Of a DNA stretch of 64,000 nt, positions 46,177-54,721 are shown in pieces. The position numbers and the translations under genes are program-made. The stretch covers positions 348,657 through 412,656 of the forward strand of contig NZ_KE387004.1 of assembly GCF_000429965.1 (NCBI RefSeq), written 5' to 3'. Position 1 is the stretch's first letter; every line of letters begins with the position of its first letter. The notes beneath the pieces are model-generated. The model saw only the letters and a program-made list of their open reading frames with translations. It did not search any database and was not told the origin of the DNA. Origin of the DNA: Desulfogranum mediterraneum DSM 13871. GTDB lineage: Bacteria; Desulfobacterota; Desulfobulbia; Desulfobulbales; Desulfobulbaceae.

Positions 46177-46409
46177 GGAGAGGCAGAGCCCGGCGGCCGA
46201 CACTCTGGTTTCTCTTGACGAAGCGCGCTATTTCAAATAAAAACCAGCTTGACGGTCCAAGGGAATCAGGAGCCTTGCCCTGTTCTGACTGCAGCCGCCA
46301 AACAAAAAAAATGTTCCAGGCTCCCCCCTTTACCGGGGCAGAGGGAGCTGAATCACGCTAACAACGATAGCCAAGCCGCTATCTTTACCGAGCTCGAGGT
46401 ATACATATC

Positions 46410-46916
46410 ATGGAAGAGACAGGCCTGATCGGCAGCATTATCGGCAACCCTTTTTTACGTGGACTCACCATCGGCCTGCTGGTGGCCCTGATTCTCTGGG
46501 TACGAGCAACCCTGAAGATCAGAGAGCTCAACAGCCAGCTGAAGAAACTGCGGGAACACCTCCACACCAAGCTGGAGATCGACTCAGAGGAAAACGAACG
46601 CCGTAAGGGTGAGCTGGACAAGATCAAGCAGGAACGCGACAACCTCCGCAACATGGTCCAGGTCGTCAACCAGAAACCGGGACGCCAGGAGCTTCGCCAG
46701 ACCCAGGTCTACCAGAAGGCCATCGAGATCATGTTTGAAAAATCTCCCGGCTTCGCCCCTGCCTGGCAGATCACCCTCAAGGAGGCGGAAGAAGAGATCA
46801 AACAGGCGGAAAAGGGCATTATTCCCTTTTTCAAACGGATGACCACCAGCTCTGCCACGGCCCAAGGTAAACCGGGCAAACGTCACCTGGAACTGGAAGA
46901 GTCCACCGGCAACTGA
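46410..46916 (+). CDS. membrane-anchored coiled-coil protein
   Basis: A protein of 168 residues. A single membrane segment at residues 18-32 (GLTIGLLVALILWV) is followed by a long charged coiled coil (about 35-90) and a second helical segment. GAGG lies ahead of the ATG. No known family comes to mind. It looks like an inner-membrane anchored cytosolic protein and stands alone, closed by a strong hairpin. Confidence 0.65.
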   Translation: MEETGLIGSIIGNPFLRGLTIGLLVALILWVRATLKIRELNSQLKKLREHLHTKLEIDSEENERRKGELDKIKQERDNLRNMVQVVNQKPGRQELRQTQVYQKAIEIMFEKSPGFAPAWQITLKEAEEEIKQAEKGIIPFFKRMTTSSATAQGKPGKRHLELEESTGN

Positions 46917-46931
46917 GTGGACCGTTTCTGA

Positions 46932-46970
46932 CCCCGGCACCAGCCAGGCCTGGCCTGGCTGGTGCCGGGG
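46932..46970. terminator. 19-bp perfect inverted repeat
   Basis: CCCCGGCACCAGCCAGGCC and its exact complement, separated by one base. It is followed by a loose T/C-rich tract. Probable terminator between the coiled-coil gene and the methyltransferase gene. Confidence 0.65.
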
Positions 46971-47059
46971 CTGCATCTTTCCCCCTTTTCTCCGCCTCAC
47001 CGCGCCAGGCCCATCCTTTTCGGCCCTCCGCTGCTGAACCGACCCCCTGCTGAACCATC

Positions 47060-47839
47060 ATGATGAATCATCACGACAAGACCCCGGCCAGGACCGCCAT
47101 TATCCTGGTCCATCCCAAATACCCGGAAAATATCGGCGCCTCTGCCCGCATCGCCTACAACTTCGGAATCTCCGAGCTGATCGTGGTCAGCGACCGGCCG
47201 CCGGATCAGGAACGGATGCTGAAGATGGCCACCCACAAGGCCGCCCACCTGATCCACAACATGCGGCTCTGTGCCACCACCGCCGAAGCGGCCCAGCCCT
47301 TTCACTGCATCGTGGCCACCACCGCCAGACAGGGCCGCCATCGTCCCCAGGAGCTCAGCCCCCGTCAGGTGATGACCGAGGTTGCGCCCCTGGCCGGTCA
47401 GCAGCACCTTGCCCTGATGTTCGGCCCGGAAAATACCGGCCTGACCAACGAAGATGTCGACCTCTGCCAGTACAGCTCAACCATCCCCACCGACGACTTC
47501 TCTTCGCTGAACCTGGCCCAGGCCGTGGCTATCCACTGCTACGAGCTCTACACCGCCAGCCCGCAGCGGCTCACCGCCGACAGAACCCAGGAGTATGCCA
47601 ACTCCTTTGACCTGGAGGGGATGTACGAGCACATCGAAGAGGCCCTGACCAGGGTCACCTTTCTCCACGAAACCAACCGGATCTACTGGATGCGCAACAT
47701 TCGTCAGTTTCTAAGCAGGATACGACTGCGGAAAAAAGAGGCCAGCATGATTCGCGGCATCTGCAGGAAGTTTCTCTGGCACAGTGACCAGGAAGTGAAG
47801 GGAAAACAGGCCGGGGAGAATCCCCAGCCACGGGACTGA
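47060..47839 (+). CDS. trmJ: TrmJ-like tRNA/rRNA 2'-O-methyltransferase (SPOUT)
   Basis: A protein of 259 residues. The SPOUT knot motifs are visible: ILVHPKYPENIGASAR (motif 1), LALMFGPENTGLTNEDVD (motif 2) and SSLNLAQAVAIHCYEL (motif 3). TrmJ methylates the ribose at position 32 of tRNA with SAM. The C-terminal extension of about 90 residues matches TrmJ. In some relatives it lies by the isc genes, but not here. ATG 47063, one codon on, is an equally good start. Confidence 0.82.
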   Translation: MMNHHDKTPARTAIILVHPKYPENIGASARIAYNFGISELIVVSDRPPDQERMLKMATHKAAHLIHNMRLCATTAEAAQPFHCIVATTARQGRHRPQELSPRQVMTEVAPLAGQQHLALMFGPENTGLTNEDVDLCQYSSTIPTDDFSSLNLAQAVAIHCYELYTASPQRLTADRTQEYANSFDLEGMYEHIEEALTRVTFLHETNRIYWMRNIRQFLSRIRLRKKEASMIRGICRKFLWHSDQEVKGKQAGENPQPRD

Positions 47840-47892
47840 ACGCCCCCGGCAGACGCACCGGCGTCTCCTGGGGGCGGAATGGTGCAAAGGAT

Positions 47893-48543
47893 TCAGGCGG
47901 CCTTGGCCCCCTCCAGCCTGTACTGGACCAGATCCTCGATGGTGAGCACCACCATCTGCTGCTGCTTGGCAAAGGCGATGATCTCCGGCAGCCTGGCCAT
48001 GGTGCCGTCCGGGTTGGTCAGCTCACAGAGCACTCCGGAGGATTCCAGCCCGGCCAGTTCCATCAGATCAACGGTGCCCTCGGTGTGGCCGCGCCTGCTG
48101 AGCACCCCGCCGGAACGGGCCCGCAGGGGAAAGACATGGCCCGGGTGACAGAGGTCCTCGGGCTTGGCCTGCTCGGCGATGGCGGCCTTGATGGTGGTCA
48201 CCCGATCGGCGGCCGAGACTCCGGTGGTCACCCCCTCCCTGGCCTCGATGGAGATGGTAAAGGCGGTCTGATTCTGGCTGTTGTTGTTGCTGACCATGGG
48301 CGCTAAGCCCAGTTCATCGGCCTTCTCGCCGGTCAGACAGAGGCAGACGATGCCGCTGCACTCCCTGATCATCAGGGCCATCTGCTCGGCGCTCAGATGT
48401 TGGGCCGAGTAAATCAGGTCCCCCTCATTTTCCCGATCCTCATCATCCACCAGCAGTACACCCTGGCCTGCCCGCAGGGCGGCAAGGGCTGTTTCGACCC
48501 GCTTACGCGAGTCGCCAAAAAGGCTTGTCAAAGACTGATTCAT
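47893..48543 (-). CDS. ribB: 3,4-dihydroxy-2-butanone 4-phosphate synthase
   Basis: A protein of 216 residues. The catalytic acidic loop is [12 protein letters not shown] (32-43), with [21 protein letters not shown] and the [11 protein letters not shown] metal/phosphate motif. It makes the four-carbon unit of riboflavin from ribulose 5-phosphate. It is a single-domain enzyme, not fused to RibA. Start supported by AAGGAG eight bases upstream. It sits under an FMN riboswitch and is monocistronic here. Confidence 0.95.
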   Translation of the reverse strand: MNQSLTSLFGDSRKRVETALAALRAGQGVLLVDDEDRENEGDLIYSAQHLSAEQMALMIRECSGIVCLCLTGEKADELGLAPMVSNNNSQNQTAFTISIEAREGVTTGVSAADRVTTIKAAIAEQAKPEDLCHPGHVFPLRARSGGVLSRRGHTEGTVDLMELAGLESSGVLCELTNPDGTMARLPEIIAFAKQQQMVVLTIEDLVQYRLEGAKAA

Positions 48544-48654
48544 GGTATGTTCTCCTTAGGTGATACCGCTGAACCAGGGCGCATAGGAGCAAAGAACGGT
48601 TGCACGAGCGCACGACCGTATCGGCAGGTGGGCGCACAGCACCACCCCCGCGCT

Positions 48655-48790
48655 ATCCTCTCCCATCCGGACTCTAACCGTCGGCTCCGGGATCACACCG
48701 GATCTGCTTGACCCTGCCTTGGGCAGGCGCTCGCGGGCTCGTCCCCTGGGGGCATGACCGCCGGTGGGGAATTTCACCCCGCCCTGAGAA
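48655..48790 (-). promoter_or_regulatory. FMN riboswitch (RFN element)
   Basis: On the minus strand the aptamer blocks AGGGCGGGGTGAAATTCCCC, ACCGGCGGT, GAGCCCGCGAGCGC, CAGATCCGGTGTGAT, CCGGAGCCGACGGTTAGAG and TCCGGATGGGAGAG occur in order. Downstream, CTCCT near 48590 could pair with the AGGAG of the ribB ribosome binding site, and no strong terminator is seen. Control of translation is therefore likely. Confidence 0.95.
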
Positions 48791-49140
48791 TAGTGTGCGT
48801 ACGACCGGACTGCCGTTTATCCCACGGCTCCTGCCATACACACCACAGATGTAGCTCTGCCAGCGGACAGCTCTCTGCTCTCCGGCAGTGACAAAGCGGC
48901 TCCCATTGTACCGAAAATAACAGTTCCGTCAAGGAGGAGCTCCCCCTTGGGGCAGATTTCTCAAGATTGTTCGCCCCTGCTGCCGGCCGAAGCGGTTGCC
49001 AGCCAGCTGAGAAAACCGCTCTGGTCTGGCTGCGGGATTGCCTCCCTGGCCACTGTTGTGGTATGGGGACGGAGAGAAGCTGTGAGGAGCAGGCGAAAAA
49101 GCCCCTCCTTCTTTCAATACTGCCATCAGGAGTCACTGTA

Positions 49141-50019
49141 ATGAATCTACAGGCACAGGAAACCGTGGTGGGGTTTATCGGCATCGGGGTCATGGGCAGG
49201 AGCATGGCCTCCCATCTCATGGCGGCCGGCTATCCCCTCAATATCTATAACCGTACCCAAGCCAAGGCGGAAGAACTCCTGGACCGGGGTGCCAGCTGGC
49301 GGGAGAGTCCGGCTGCAGTGGCCGCTCACTCGGAGATTATCATCACCATGCTGGGCTATCCCCGAGATGTGGAGGAAGTCTATCTGGGCCCGGAGGGGTT
49401 GCTGGCCCACTGCAGGACGGGCAGCGTGGTCATCGACATGACCACCTCCAGCCCTCAGCTGGCCGAGAAGATCGCGGCTGCAGCCCGGCAGGTCGGGATC
49501 GCTGCCCTGGATGCCCCGGTCTCGGGCGGGGATATCGGGGCCAGGGAGGGAACGCTCTCCATCATGGTCGGCGGAGAGCGGAACACCTTTGAACAGGTCC
49601 GTCCCCTCTTGGCCTGCATGGGAAAAAATATCGTCTTTCAGGGAACAGCCGGCAGTGGCCAGCACTGCAAGATGGCCAACCAGATTGCCATTGCCTCCAC
49701 CATGATGGGAGTCTGCGAGGCCATGGTCTACGCGGAGAAGGCAGGTTTGACACCCGAGACCGTGCTGGAGAGCATCGCCTCCGGGGCTGCCGGTTCCTGG
49801 TCCCTCTCCAACCTGGCACCACGGATGCTGGCCGGCGACCTTGAACCGGGCTTCTATGTCAAACACTTTATCAAGGACATGAACATTGCCCTGGAGTCCA
49901 GCGAGGAGATCGGCCTCTCTGCCCAGGGACTGGCCCTGGCCAAGTCCATGTATGATCGGCTGGCCGCAGCAGGCGACGGGGAGTTGGGCACCCAGGCCCT
50001 GTACAAGGCGTACCGATAG
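49141..50019 (+). CDS. NAD(P)-dependent beta-hydroxyacid dehydrogenase
   Basis: A protein of 292 residues from ATG 49141 with AGGAG upstream. Rossmann motif GFIGIGVMGRSMASHL, substrate motif LDAPVSGGDIGAREGTLSIM, catalytic lysine in GQHCKMANQIAIAS, cofactor/C-terminal motif FYVKHFIKDMNIAL. It belongs to the 3-hydroxyisobutyrate/tartronate-semialdehyde reductase family. The exact substrate (glyoxylate, succinic semialdehyde, tartronate semialdehyde) cannot be told. A longer frame from 48967 is disfavoured. Confidence 0.85.
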   Translation: MNLQAQETVVGFIGIGVMGRSMASHLMAAGYPLNIYNRTQAKAEELLDRGASWRESPAAVAAHSEIIITMLGYPRDVEEVYLGPEGLLAHCRTGSVVIDMTTSSPQLAEKIAAAARQVGIAALDAPVSGGDIGAREGTLSIMVGGERNTFEQVRPLLACMGKNIVFQGTAGSGQHCKMANQIAIASTMMGVCEAMVYAEKAGLTPETVLESIASGAAGSWSLSNLAPRMLAGDLEPGFYVKHFIKDMNIALESSEEIGLSAQGLALAKSMYDRLAAAGDGELGTQALYKAYR

Positions 50020-50049
50020 CCAGGCAAGAGCGCATCTCTCCAACCAAGC

Positions 50050-51102
50050 TCAACCGGCCAGCCAGCGATCGAGTACCTCCTCTTCCTCGGCCCAGGCAGC
50101 CAGGGCAGAGCCTGAGGCCAGTGACCGCCAGCTGCAGGTTCCCGGCCCCATGGCCGCCTGGAGCATCTCCTCGAAGCCGGTCCTGCTGTAGGTCCGGCCG
50201 TTATAGGTGTTGAGCATCATGTGGAGGTCATAGAGCCGCCCGGGGCCTGGGCTGTCACGGAAAAAATCATGGATCACCAGGAGTCCGCCTGGGGCAAGCT
50301 GTTGCCCGGCCCTGGCCAGGAGTTCTTGGGTCTCTCTCTGCCCCTGGCAGTGGACCACGTTGGAGAGCAGCACCAGCTCCGGGGCCTGATCACCATAAGA
50401 GCACCCTGCCAGCCCTCCGCCATCTTCCAGATAGTTGCCGCTGAAAAAACGGAGCCGCTCTCCAAGCGGCTGGAGCTGGGCTGATCGGCGTGCCCGGGCA
50501 ACCACCTCCGGCAGGTCAAAGAAGAGCCCCTGCCAGCCGGGATGGACCTGGAGAAAGGCCTGGAGAAAGGCCCCTGAACCGGCCCCGATCTCCAGGATGG
50601 TACCCCGCTCCGGCGGCCTCAGCCAGGCCCAGAACTCCGGGGCCCGTTCCCTGGCCGCCTCACCCATGGCTCCCAGATAGCGATCCAAGGCCGTCGCCAG
50701 CTCCTCCGGACTCTTGTCCCCAGTCGCATGGACCCGGCTGCCCTGCTTCAGGGTGGCCTCCAGGGTCTGCCAGGAACCAATCAACTGCTGTTCAAAGGCC
50801 AGGCTTGCCCCCTGATAGCGGCTGGAGCCGCTCCAGAGAAAGGCCCTGGAAAAGGGGCTAAGGTAAAAACGCTCCCCCTCGACCAGGAGCAGTTCCAGGC
50901 CGCAGAGCGCCTGGAGCAGCCGCTCCCCCAGCTCCGGATCCCAGCCCAGGTCCCGACAGATCTGCTCCAGGCCGGAGCCCGCCTCGGCGATGAGCTCAAA
51001 CAGACCGGCATCATGGACCTGGAGCAGGAGAAAGGAGGAACGATAAGCGGTGAGCAGTTCGCTGAAGCCCAGGTACGCGGACTCCCGGGACGGGCCGCTC
51101 AC
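50050..51102 (-). CDS. bzaC: O-methyltransferase, probable 5-hydroxybenzimidazole methylase
   Basis: A protein of 350 residues. An N-terminal dimerisation/winged-helix domain (about 1-150) is followed by a SAM-binding fold: ILEIGAGSGAFL (motif I), FDLPEVVARA, LLSNVVHCQG and VIHDFFRDS. It resembles the plant-type small-molecule O-methyltransferases used by BzaC. Its start overlaps the cobT stop by 4 bp, and bzaF lies just upstream. From this context I infer methylation of 5-hydroxybenzimidazole to 5-methoxybenzimidazole; alone, the sequence shows only a class I O-methyltransferase. Confidence 0.75.
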   Translation of the reverse strand: MSGPSRESAYLGFSELLTAYRSSFLLLQVHDAGLFELIAEAGSGLEQICRDLGWDPELGERLLQALCGLELLLVEGERFYLSPFSRAFLWSGSSRYQGASLAFEQQLIGSWQTLEATLKQGSRVHATGDKSPEELATALDRYLGAMGEAARERAPEFWAWLRPPERGTILEIGAGSGAFLQAFLQVHPGWQGLFFDLPEVVARARRSAQLQPLGERLRFFSGNYLEDGGGLAGCSYGDQAPELVLLSNVVHCQGQRETQELLARAGQQLAPGGLLVIHDFFRDSPGPGRLYDLHMMLNTYNGRTYSRTGFEEMLQAAMGPGTCSWRSLASGSALAAWAEEEEVLDRWLAG

Positions 51103-52169
51103 CCTGCCTCCTGCTGAGAGTCGACAATCCCGACCTCGCTGAAGGTCTTGATCTCGGCCAGGACCCGGGTTGCCGCCACCATAAGCTGCATGGCCACGGC
51201 CGCACCGGTGCCCTCTCCCAGACGAAACTTGAGATCCAGGATCGGCTCCAGGCCGAGATGTTCCAACATAAAGGCGTGGCCCACCTCCACCGAGTTATGG
51301 CTGGCAAAGAGATAGGCCCTGGCCGCCGGGACCAGCTCGCAGGCGATCAGGGCCCCGGCGGTGGAGATCAGGCCGTCACAGACCACCGGGATACCGTGGA
51401 CTGCGGCACCGATCACCAGGCCGGCCAGGCCGCCGATCTCAAAGCCGCCCACCTTGGCCAGGACCTCCAGGGGATCTGCGGGATCAGGTTGGTGGAGGGC
51501 AAGTCCCCGACTGATTACCTCCACCTTGCGGGCCAGACCCTGATCATCGAGACCGGTTCCCCGACCGGTCAGCTCGGCCACAGGAATCCCGGAAAAGGCG
51601 GCGATCACCGCTGTGGAGGGCGTGGTGTTGGCGATGCCCATGTCACCGGTACCCAGCAGGTCCAGGGGCCCGGCAGCCACCAGCTGATCGACGATCCTGA
51701 TCCCGGCCTCAACCGCCTGGATGGCCTGCTCCCGGCTCATGGCCGCTTCCCGGCTGAAGTTGGCGGTGCCCCTGGCGACCTTGGCATGGATGATATCCAG
51801 CTCAGGTTCAAAGTCATAGTTCACCCCCAGGTCCGCCACCCTGACCCGGGCCCCGGCCTCTTTGGCCAGCACACTGACCGAGGCCCCGCCCTGGACGAAG
51901 TTGTAGACCATCTGAGGGGTGACCTCCTGGGGAAAGCAACTCACCCCCTCGGCCACCACCCCGTGATCACCGGCACAGGTGACGATCACCTTTTCCTGCA
52001 GCCGAACATCCAGGGTACCGGCGATTGCTGCCAGTCGCGCCGACAGGGTCTCCAGCATGCCCAGGCTGCCCTGGGGACGGGCCTGATCAGCCAGACGCTC
52101 GAGGGCCTGTTCATAGACCACCTGGTCCGGCGGCCGGATGGACCCAACTGCCTTTTCTATTCGTTCCAT
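51099..52169 (-). CDS. cobT: nicotinate-nucleotide:lower-base phosphoribosyltransferase
   Basis: A protein of 356 residues from ATG 52169 with GGAGA upstream. Conserved blocks are CAGDHGVVAEGVS, LGTGDMGIANTT, VCDGLISTAGAL and RLGEGTGAAVAM, which includes the catalytic glutamate region. It activates the lower base for cobamide assembly by making its alpha-ribotide. It lies between bzaF and the methylase gene, so its substrate here is probably 5-hydroxy- or 5-methoxybenzimidazole. Confidence 0.93.
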   Translation of the reverse strand: MERIEKAVGSIRPPDQVVYEQALERLADQARPQGSLGMLETLSARLAAIAGTLDVRLQEKVIVTCAGDHGVVAEGVSCFPQEVTPQMVYNFVQGGASVSVLAKEAGARVRVADLGVNYDFEPELDIIHAKVARGTANFSREAAMSREQAIQAVEAGIRIVDQLVAAGPLDLLGTGDMGIANTTPSTAVIAAFSGIPVAELTGRGTGLDDQGLARKVEVISRGLALHQPDPADPLEVLAKVGGFEIGGLAGLVIGAAVHGIPVVCDGLISTAGALIACELVPAARAYLFASHNSVEVGHAFMLEHLGLEPILDLKFRLGEGTGAAVAMQLMVAATRVLAEIKTFSEVGIVDSQQEAG

Positions 52170-52245
52170 AGTTGTTCTCCATCTCCATGGTGTCCCCTCG
52201 GGTGCTGCCCGGGAGCAGCCTCTCCGCGAGGACGACCAGTGCTGC

Positions 52246-53595
52246 TCACAGGGTGGCAGCCTCTTGTTCCTGGGGAGTATCCTTGGCCGATACCTTGTCA
52301 CCGGCAATGTCGCCTGCAAAGACCTCCATCCCCTTTTTCATGGCACAGAAGTCACCGCACATGGTGCAGGTCTCCTCGGCCTCGGGGCTGCGTTCCCGGC
52401 GAACCTCCCGGGCCCGGTCAGGAAACATCAGGACCTGCTCCAGATCGTCCCAGCGCATGTCCCGCCTGGCCATGGCCGCCTGCTTCTCCTCATCCCGCCG
52501 CTGGGGATACTTGGCCACATCACCGATCCGCACCGCCAGTCGGGTGGCCCGGACCCCCTCGCGGACATCCTCCTCATTGGGCAGGGCCAGGTGCTCTGCC
52601 GGGGTGATGTAGCAGACCAGGTCCGCCCCGTAGCGAGCCGAATTGGCCGCACCCACGGCAGCGACGATATGGTCGTAGCCGGCGCCGGTATCCAGGGGCA
52701 GCGGACCCAACACGTAGTAGGGGGCATTGCCGCTCATCCTTTTTTCCAGCATGATATTGCCCTCGATCTCGTCCAGGGGCACATGGCCCGGCCCCTCCAC
52801 CATCATCTGGCAGCCCATTTCCCGCCCCAGCTCGGCCAGTTCACAGTTGATGATCATCTCCGCCATCTGGGCCCGATCATGGCTGTCGTGGATGGCACCG
52901 GCCCGGATGCCGTTACCCAGGGAGAGAACGGCATCATATTTCTTCATCAGCCCACAGACCCGGTCAAACTGTTCATAGAGGGGGTTTTCCCGACCAGTGG
53001 CATCCATCCAGGCCACCATGAAGGTGCCCCCCTTGGAGGCCAGGCCGCCATAGCGAAAGCCCTGCTTGCGCAAGCGCTCGATGGTATACTGGTTGATGCC
53101 GCAGTGGATGGCCATGAAGCTGAGGCCATCGGCCAGCTGGGCCTCGATCAGGTCAAAGAGGTACTCCGGGTCCAGACGGGTCGGATTGCGGTAACGGCGG
53201 GCGGTCTCCTTAAAGGCCTGGTAGAGGGGGACATTGCCCACCGGCAGGCGGGTGTTGGCCAGTACGGCTCTCCGGATGGCATCCAGGTCACCGCCGGCGG
53301 AGAGCTCCATCAGGGTGTCGGCGCCCTCCTCTTCGGCAGCCTTGGCCTTGCGCACCTCGGCCTCCAGGTCGCAGATATCCGAGGAGGTGCCGATGGAGGC
53401 ATTGACCTTGGTCCGCAGGCCGCTACCGATACCGACCGCCTTCTGAATGCTACGCATGGGGTTATTGGGGATAACGATCTCTCCTGCGGCCACCCCTTGG
53501 CGAATACGTTCCGCACTCAGCTCTTCGTCCTGGGCAACGCGTTCCATCTGGGGGGTCGTGATATCTGCTCTGGCGAGCTCGATCTGGGTCTTCAT
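52246..53595 (-). CDS. bzaF: 5-hydroxybenzimidazole synthase (ThiC paralogue)
   Basis: A protein of 449 residues from ATG 53595 with AAGGAG upstream. ThiC-like throughout: MRSIQKAVGIGSGLRTKVNA, FMAIHCGINQYTIERL, MVEGPGHVPLDEIEGN and YYVLGPLPLDTGAGYDHI. The C-terminal radical-SAM cluster motif is CTMCGDFC. ThiC makes the thiamine pyrimidine; BzaF turns the same substrate (aminoimidazole ribotide) into 5-hydroxybenzimidazole. The B12 riboswitch upstream and cobT and methylase genes downstream favour BzaF; a TPP riboswitch would be expected for ThiC and is not seen. Confidence 0.85.
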   Translation of the reverse strand: MKTQIELARADITTPQMERVAQDEELSAERIRQGVAAGEIVIPNNPMRSIQKAVGIGSGLRTKVNASIGTSSDICDLEAEVRKAKAAEEEGADTLMELSAGGDLDAIRRAVLANTRLPVGNVPLYQAFKETARRYRNPTRLDPEYLFDLIEAQLADGLSFMAIHCGINQYTIERLRKQGFRYGGLASKGGTFMVAWMDATGRENPLYEQFDRVCGLMKKYDAVLSLGNGIRAGAIHDSHDRAQMAEMIINCELAELGREMGCQMMVEGPGHVPLDEIEGNIMLEKRMSGNAPYYVLGPLPLDTGAGYDHIVAAVGAANSARYGADLVCYITPAEHLALPNEEDVREGVRATRLAVRIGDVAKYPQRRDEEKQAAMARRDMRWDDLEQVLMFPDRAREVRRERSPEAEETCTMCGDFCAMKKGMEVFAGDIAGDKVSAKDTPQEQEAATL

Positions 53596-53642
53596 GGGGC
53601 TCCTTTTCCTCTTCTTCATGCTTACAGCAGCTCCCAGAACGC

Positions 53643-53688
53643 AAAAAGGGTTCTGAAAGGCTACTCCAGCCTTTTCAGAACCCTTTAC
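53643..53688 (-). terminator. riboswitch-linked intrinsic terminator
   Basis: On the minus strand AAAGGGTTCTGAAAAGGCT, a short loop, then GCCTTTCAGAACCC followed by a T run. It lies between the cobalamin aptamer and bzaF, so bound cobamide would probably end transcription here. Confidence 0.8.
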
Positions 53689-53696
53689 CATCGCGT

Positions 53697-53870
53697 TCTC
53701 TGCATATAACTGTTGTGTACGTCTTCTGACTTCCGGAAACTGCATGAGCCGCGCCTTCCCGGTTCCCGCGGGGAGCCAGTGACTGCCCCGAAGGGCCTGC
53801 GGTCCATATTCCGGTTACAGCGATGGGATCGTCACGGACTTACACCGTGTTCCGTTTACACAACCGTCAT
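53697..53870 (-). promoter_or_regulatory. cobalamin riboswitch
   Basis: Minus-strand order of conserved parts: ACACGGTGTAAGTCCGTGA, CGATCCCATCGCTGTAACCG, GGCAGTCACTGGC and GGAAGTCAGAAGACG. These match the aptamer core and B12 box of cobalamin riboswitches. It controls the bzaF-cobT-bzaC operon. Confidence 0.9.
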
Positions 53871-54071
53871 TGAATACCACTTTTTCGTGGAACAAAAAGA
53901 AACCACTAATCCCTGAAAGCGTCAACTTTTTTCCTCCAAGCAGGGGGATTTTTCATCACCATCGCCAGGCTGAGACAAGAACCTCACCACAACAGCAATT
54001 TGCGATTACAGGACAAAAAAAAGATACCCCGACAGGACGGCCTCCGCTGAAGGCTCTGTCAAAACCAGGGC

Positions 54072-54719
54072 TTAAAATCCGTCAAGGGGACAGTGGCTGC
54101 AGTCGGGCCTGCTCTTCCGACAGTAGTGTTTGCCGGTCTGCACCAGGAGGGCATGATACTCGCCAAAGAGGTGGAGATCCGCCTCCAGGTGGTCGGTGAA
54201 CAGTTCTTGGAGCTGATGGTAGCCGCACTCCTCATCGATGAGTTGGTGGCGGCTGAGGATACGGTGGGTATAGGTATCCACGACAAACACCGGATAACGG
54301 GCTGCATAGAGCAGGATGGCGTCTGCGGTCTCAGGACCTATGCCCTTGACCCCAAGCAGCTGAAGGCGCAGCTCTTCAAGAGGCTGGCCCAGAAAATGGT
54401 CCAGATCCCCCTGACTGACCTCCAGGACGCGGCTGCAGAGGTTATGGAGCCGGGCCGCCTTGAGGTTATGGTAGCCGGCCGGGCGGATATATTCCGCCAG
54501 CAGCCCGCTGTCCAGGGCACTCAAGCGCTCCAGGCTGAGGAGGTCCACATCCCTGAGGTTGGCGATGGCCTTTTCCACGTTGTTCCAGTTAGTATTCTGG
54601 ATGAGGATGGCCCCCACCATCACCTCAAATGGGGTCTCTCCCGGCCACCAGTGCTGGGGCCCGAAGTGACCTGCCAGCAGACGATAAATCGCCCGCAGCT
54701 GTTCGCTGATCCCGGCCAC
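54072..54719 (-). CDS. endonuclease III-like HhH-GPD DNA glycosylase
   Basis: A protein of 215 residues from GTG 54719, two bases after the pfk stop. HhH motif LLGVKGIGPETADAILLYA with the catalytic aspartate in VFVVDTYTHRIL. The Fe-S loop reads CRKSRPDCSHCPL and the protein ends four residues later, so only three of the usual four cysteines are present. The N terminus (WWPGETPFEVMVGAILIQNT) fits the subgroup near MagIII and HP0602 rather than Nth. Probable base-excision repair enzyme; substrate unknown. Confidence 0.85.
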   Translation of the reverse strand: MAGISEQLRAIYRLLAGHFGPQHWWPGETPFEVMVGAILIQNTNWNNVEKAIANLRDVDLLSLERLSALDSGLLAEYIRPAGYHNLKAARLHNLCSRVLEVSQGDLDHFLGQPLEELRLQLLGVKGIGPETADAILLYAARYPVFVVDTYTHRILSRHQLIDEECGYHQLQELFTDHLEADLHLFGEYHALLVQTGKHYCRKSRPDCSHCPLDGF

Positions 54720-54721
54720 GA

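Noticed and set aside
43990..46203. Open frame of over 700 codons opposite rnr
   Set aside because: Antisense shadow of a well-conserved gene; same compositional artefact.
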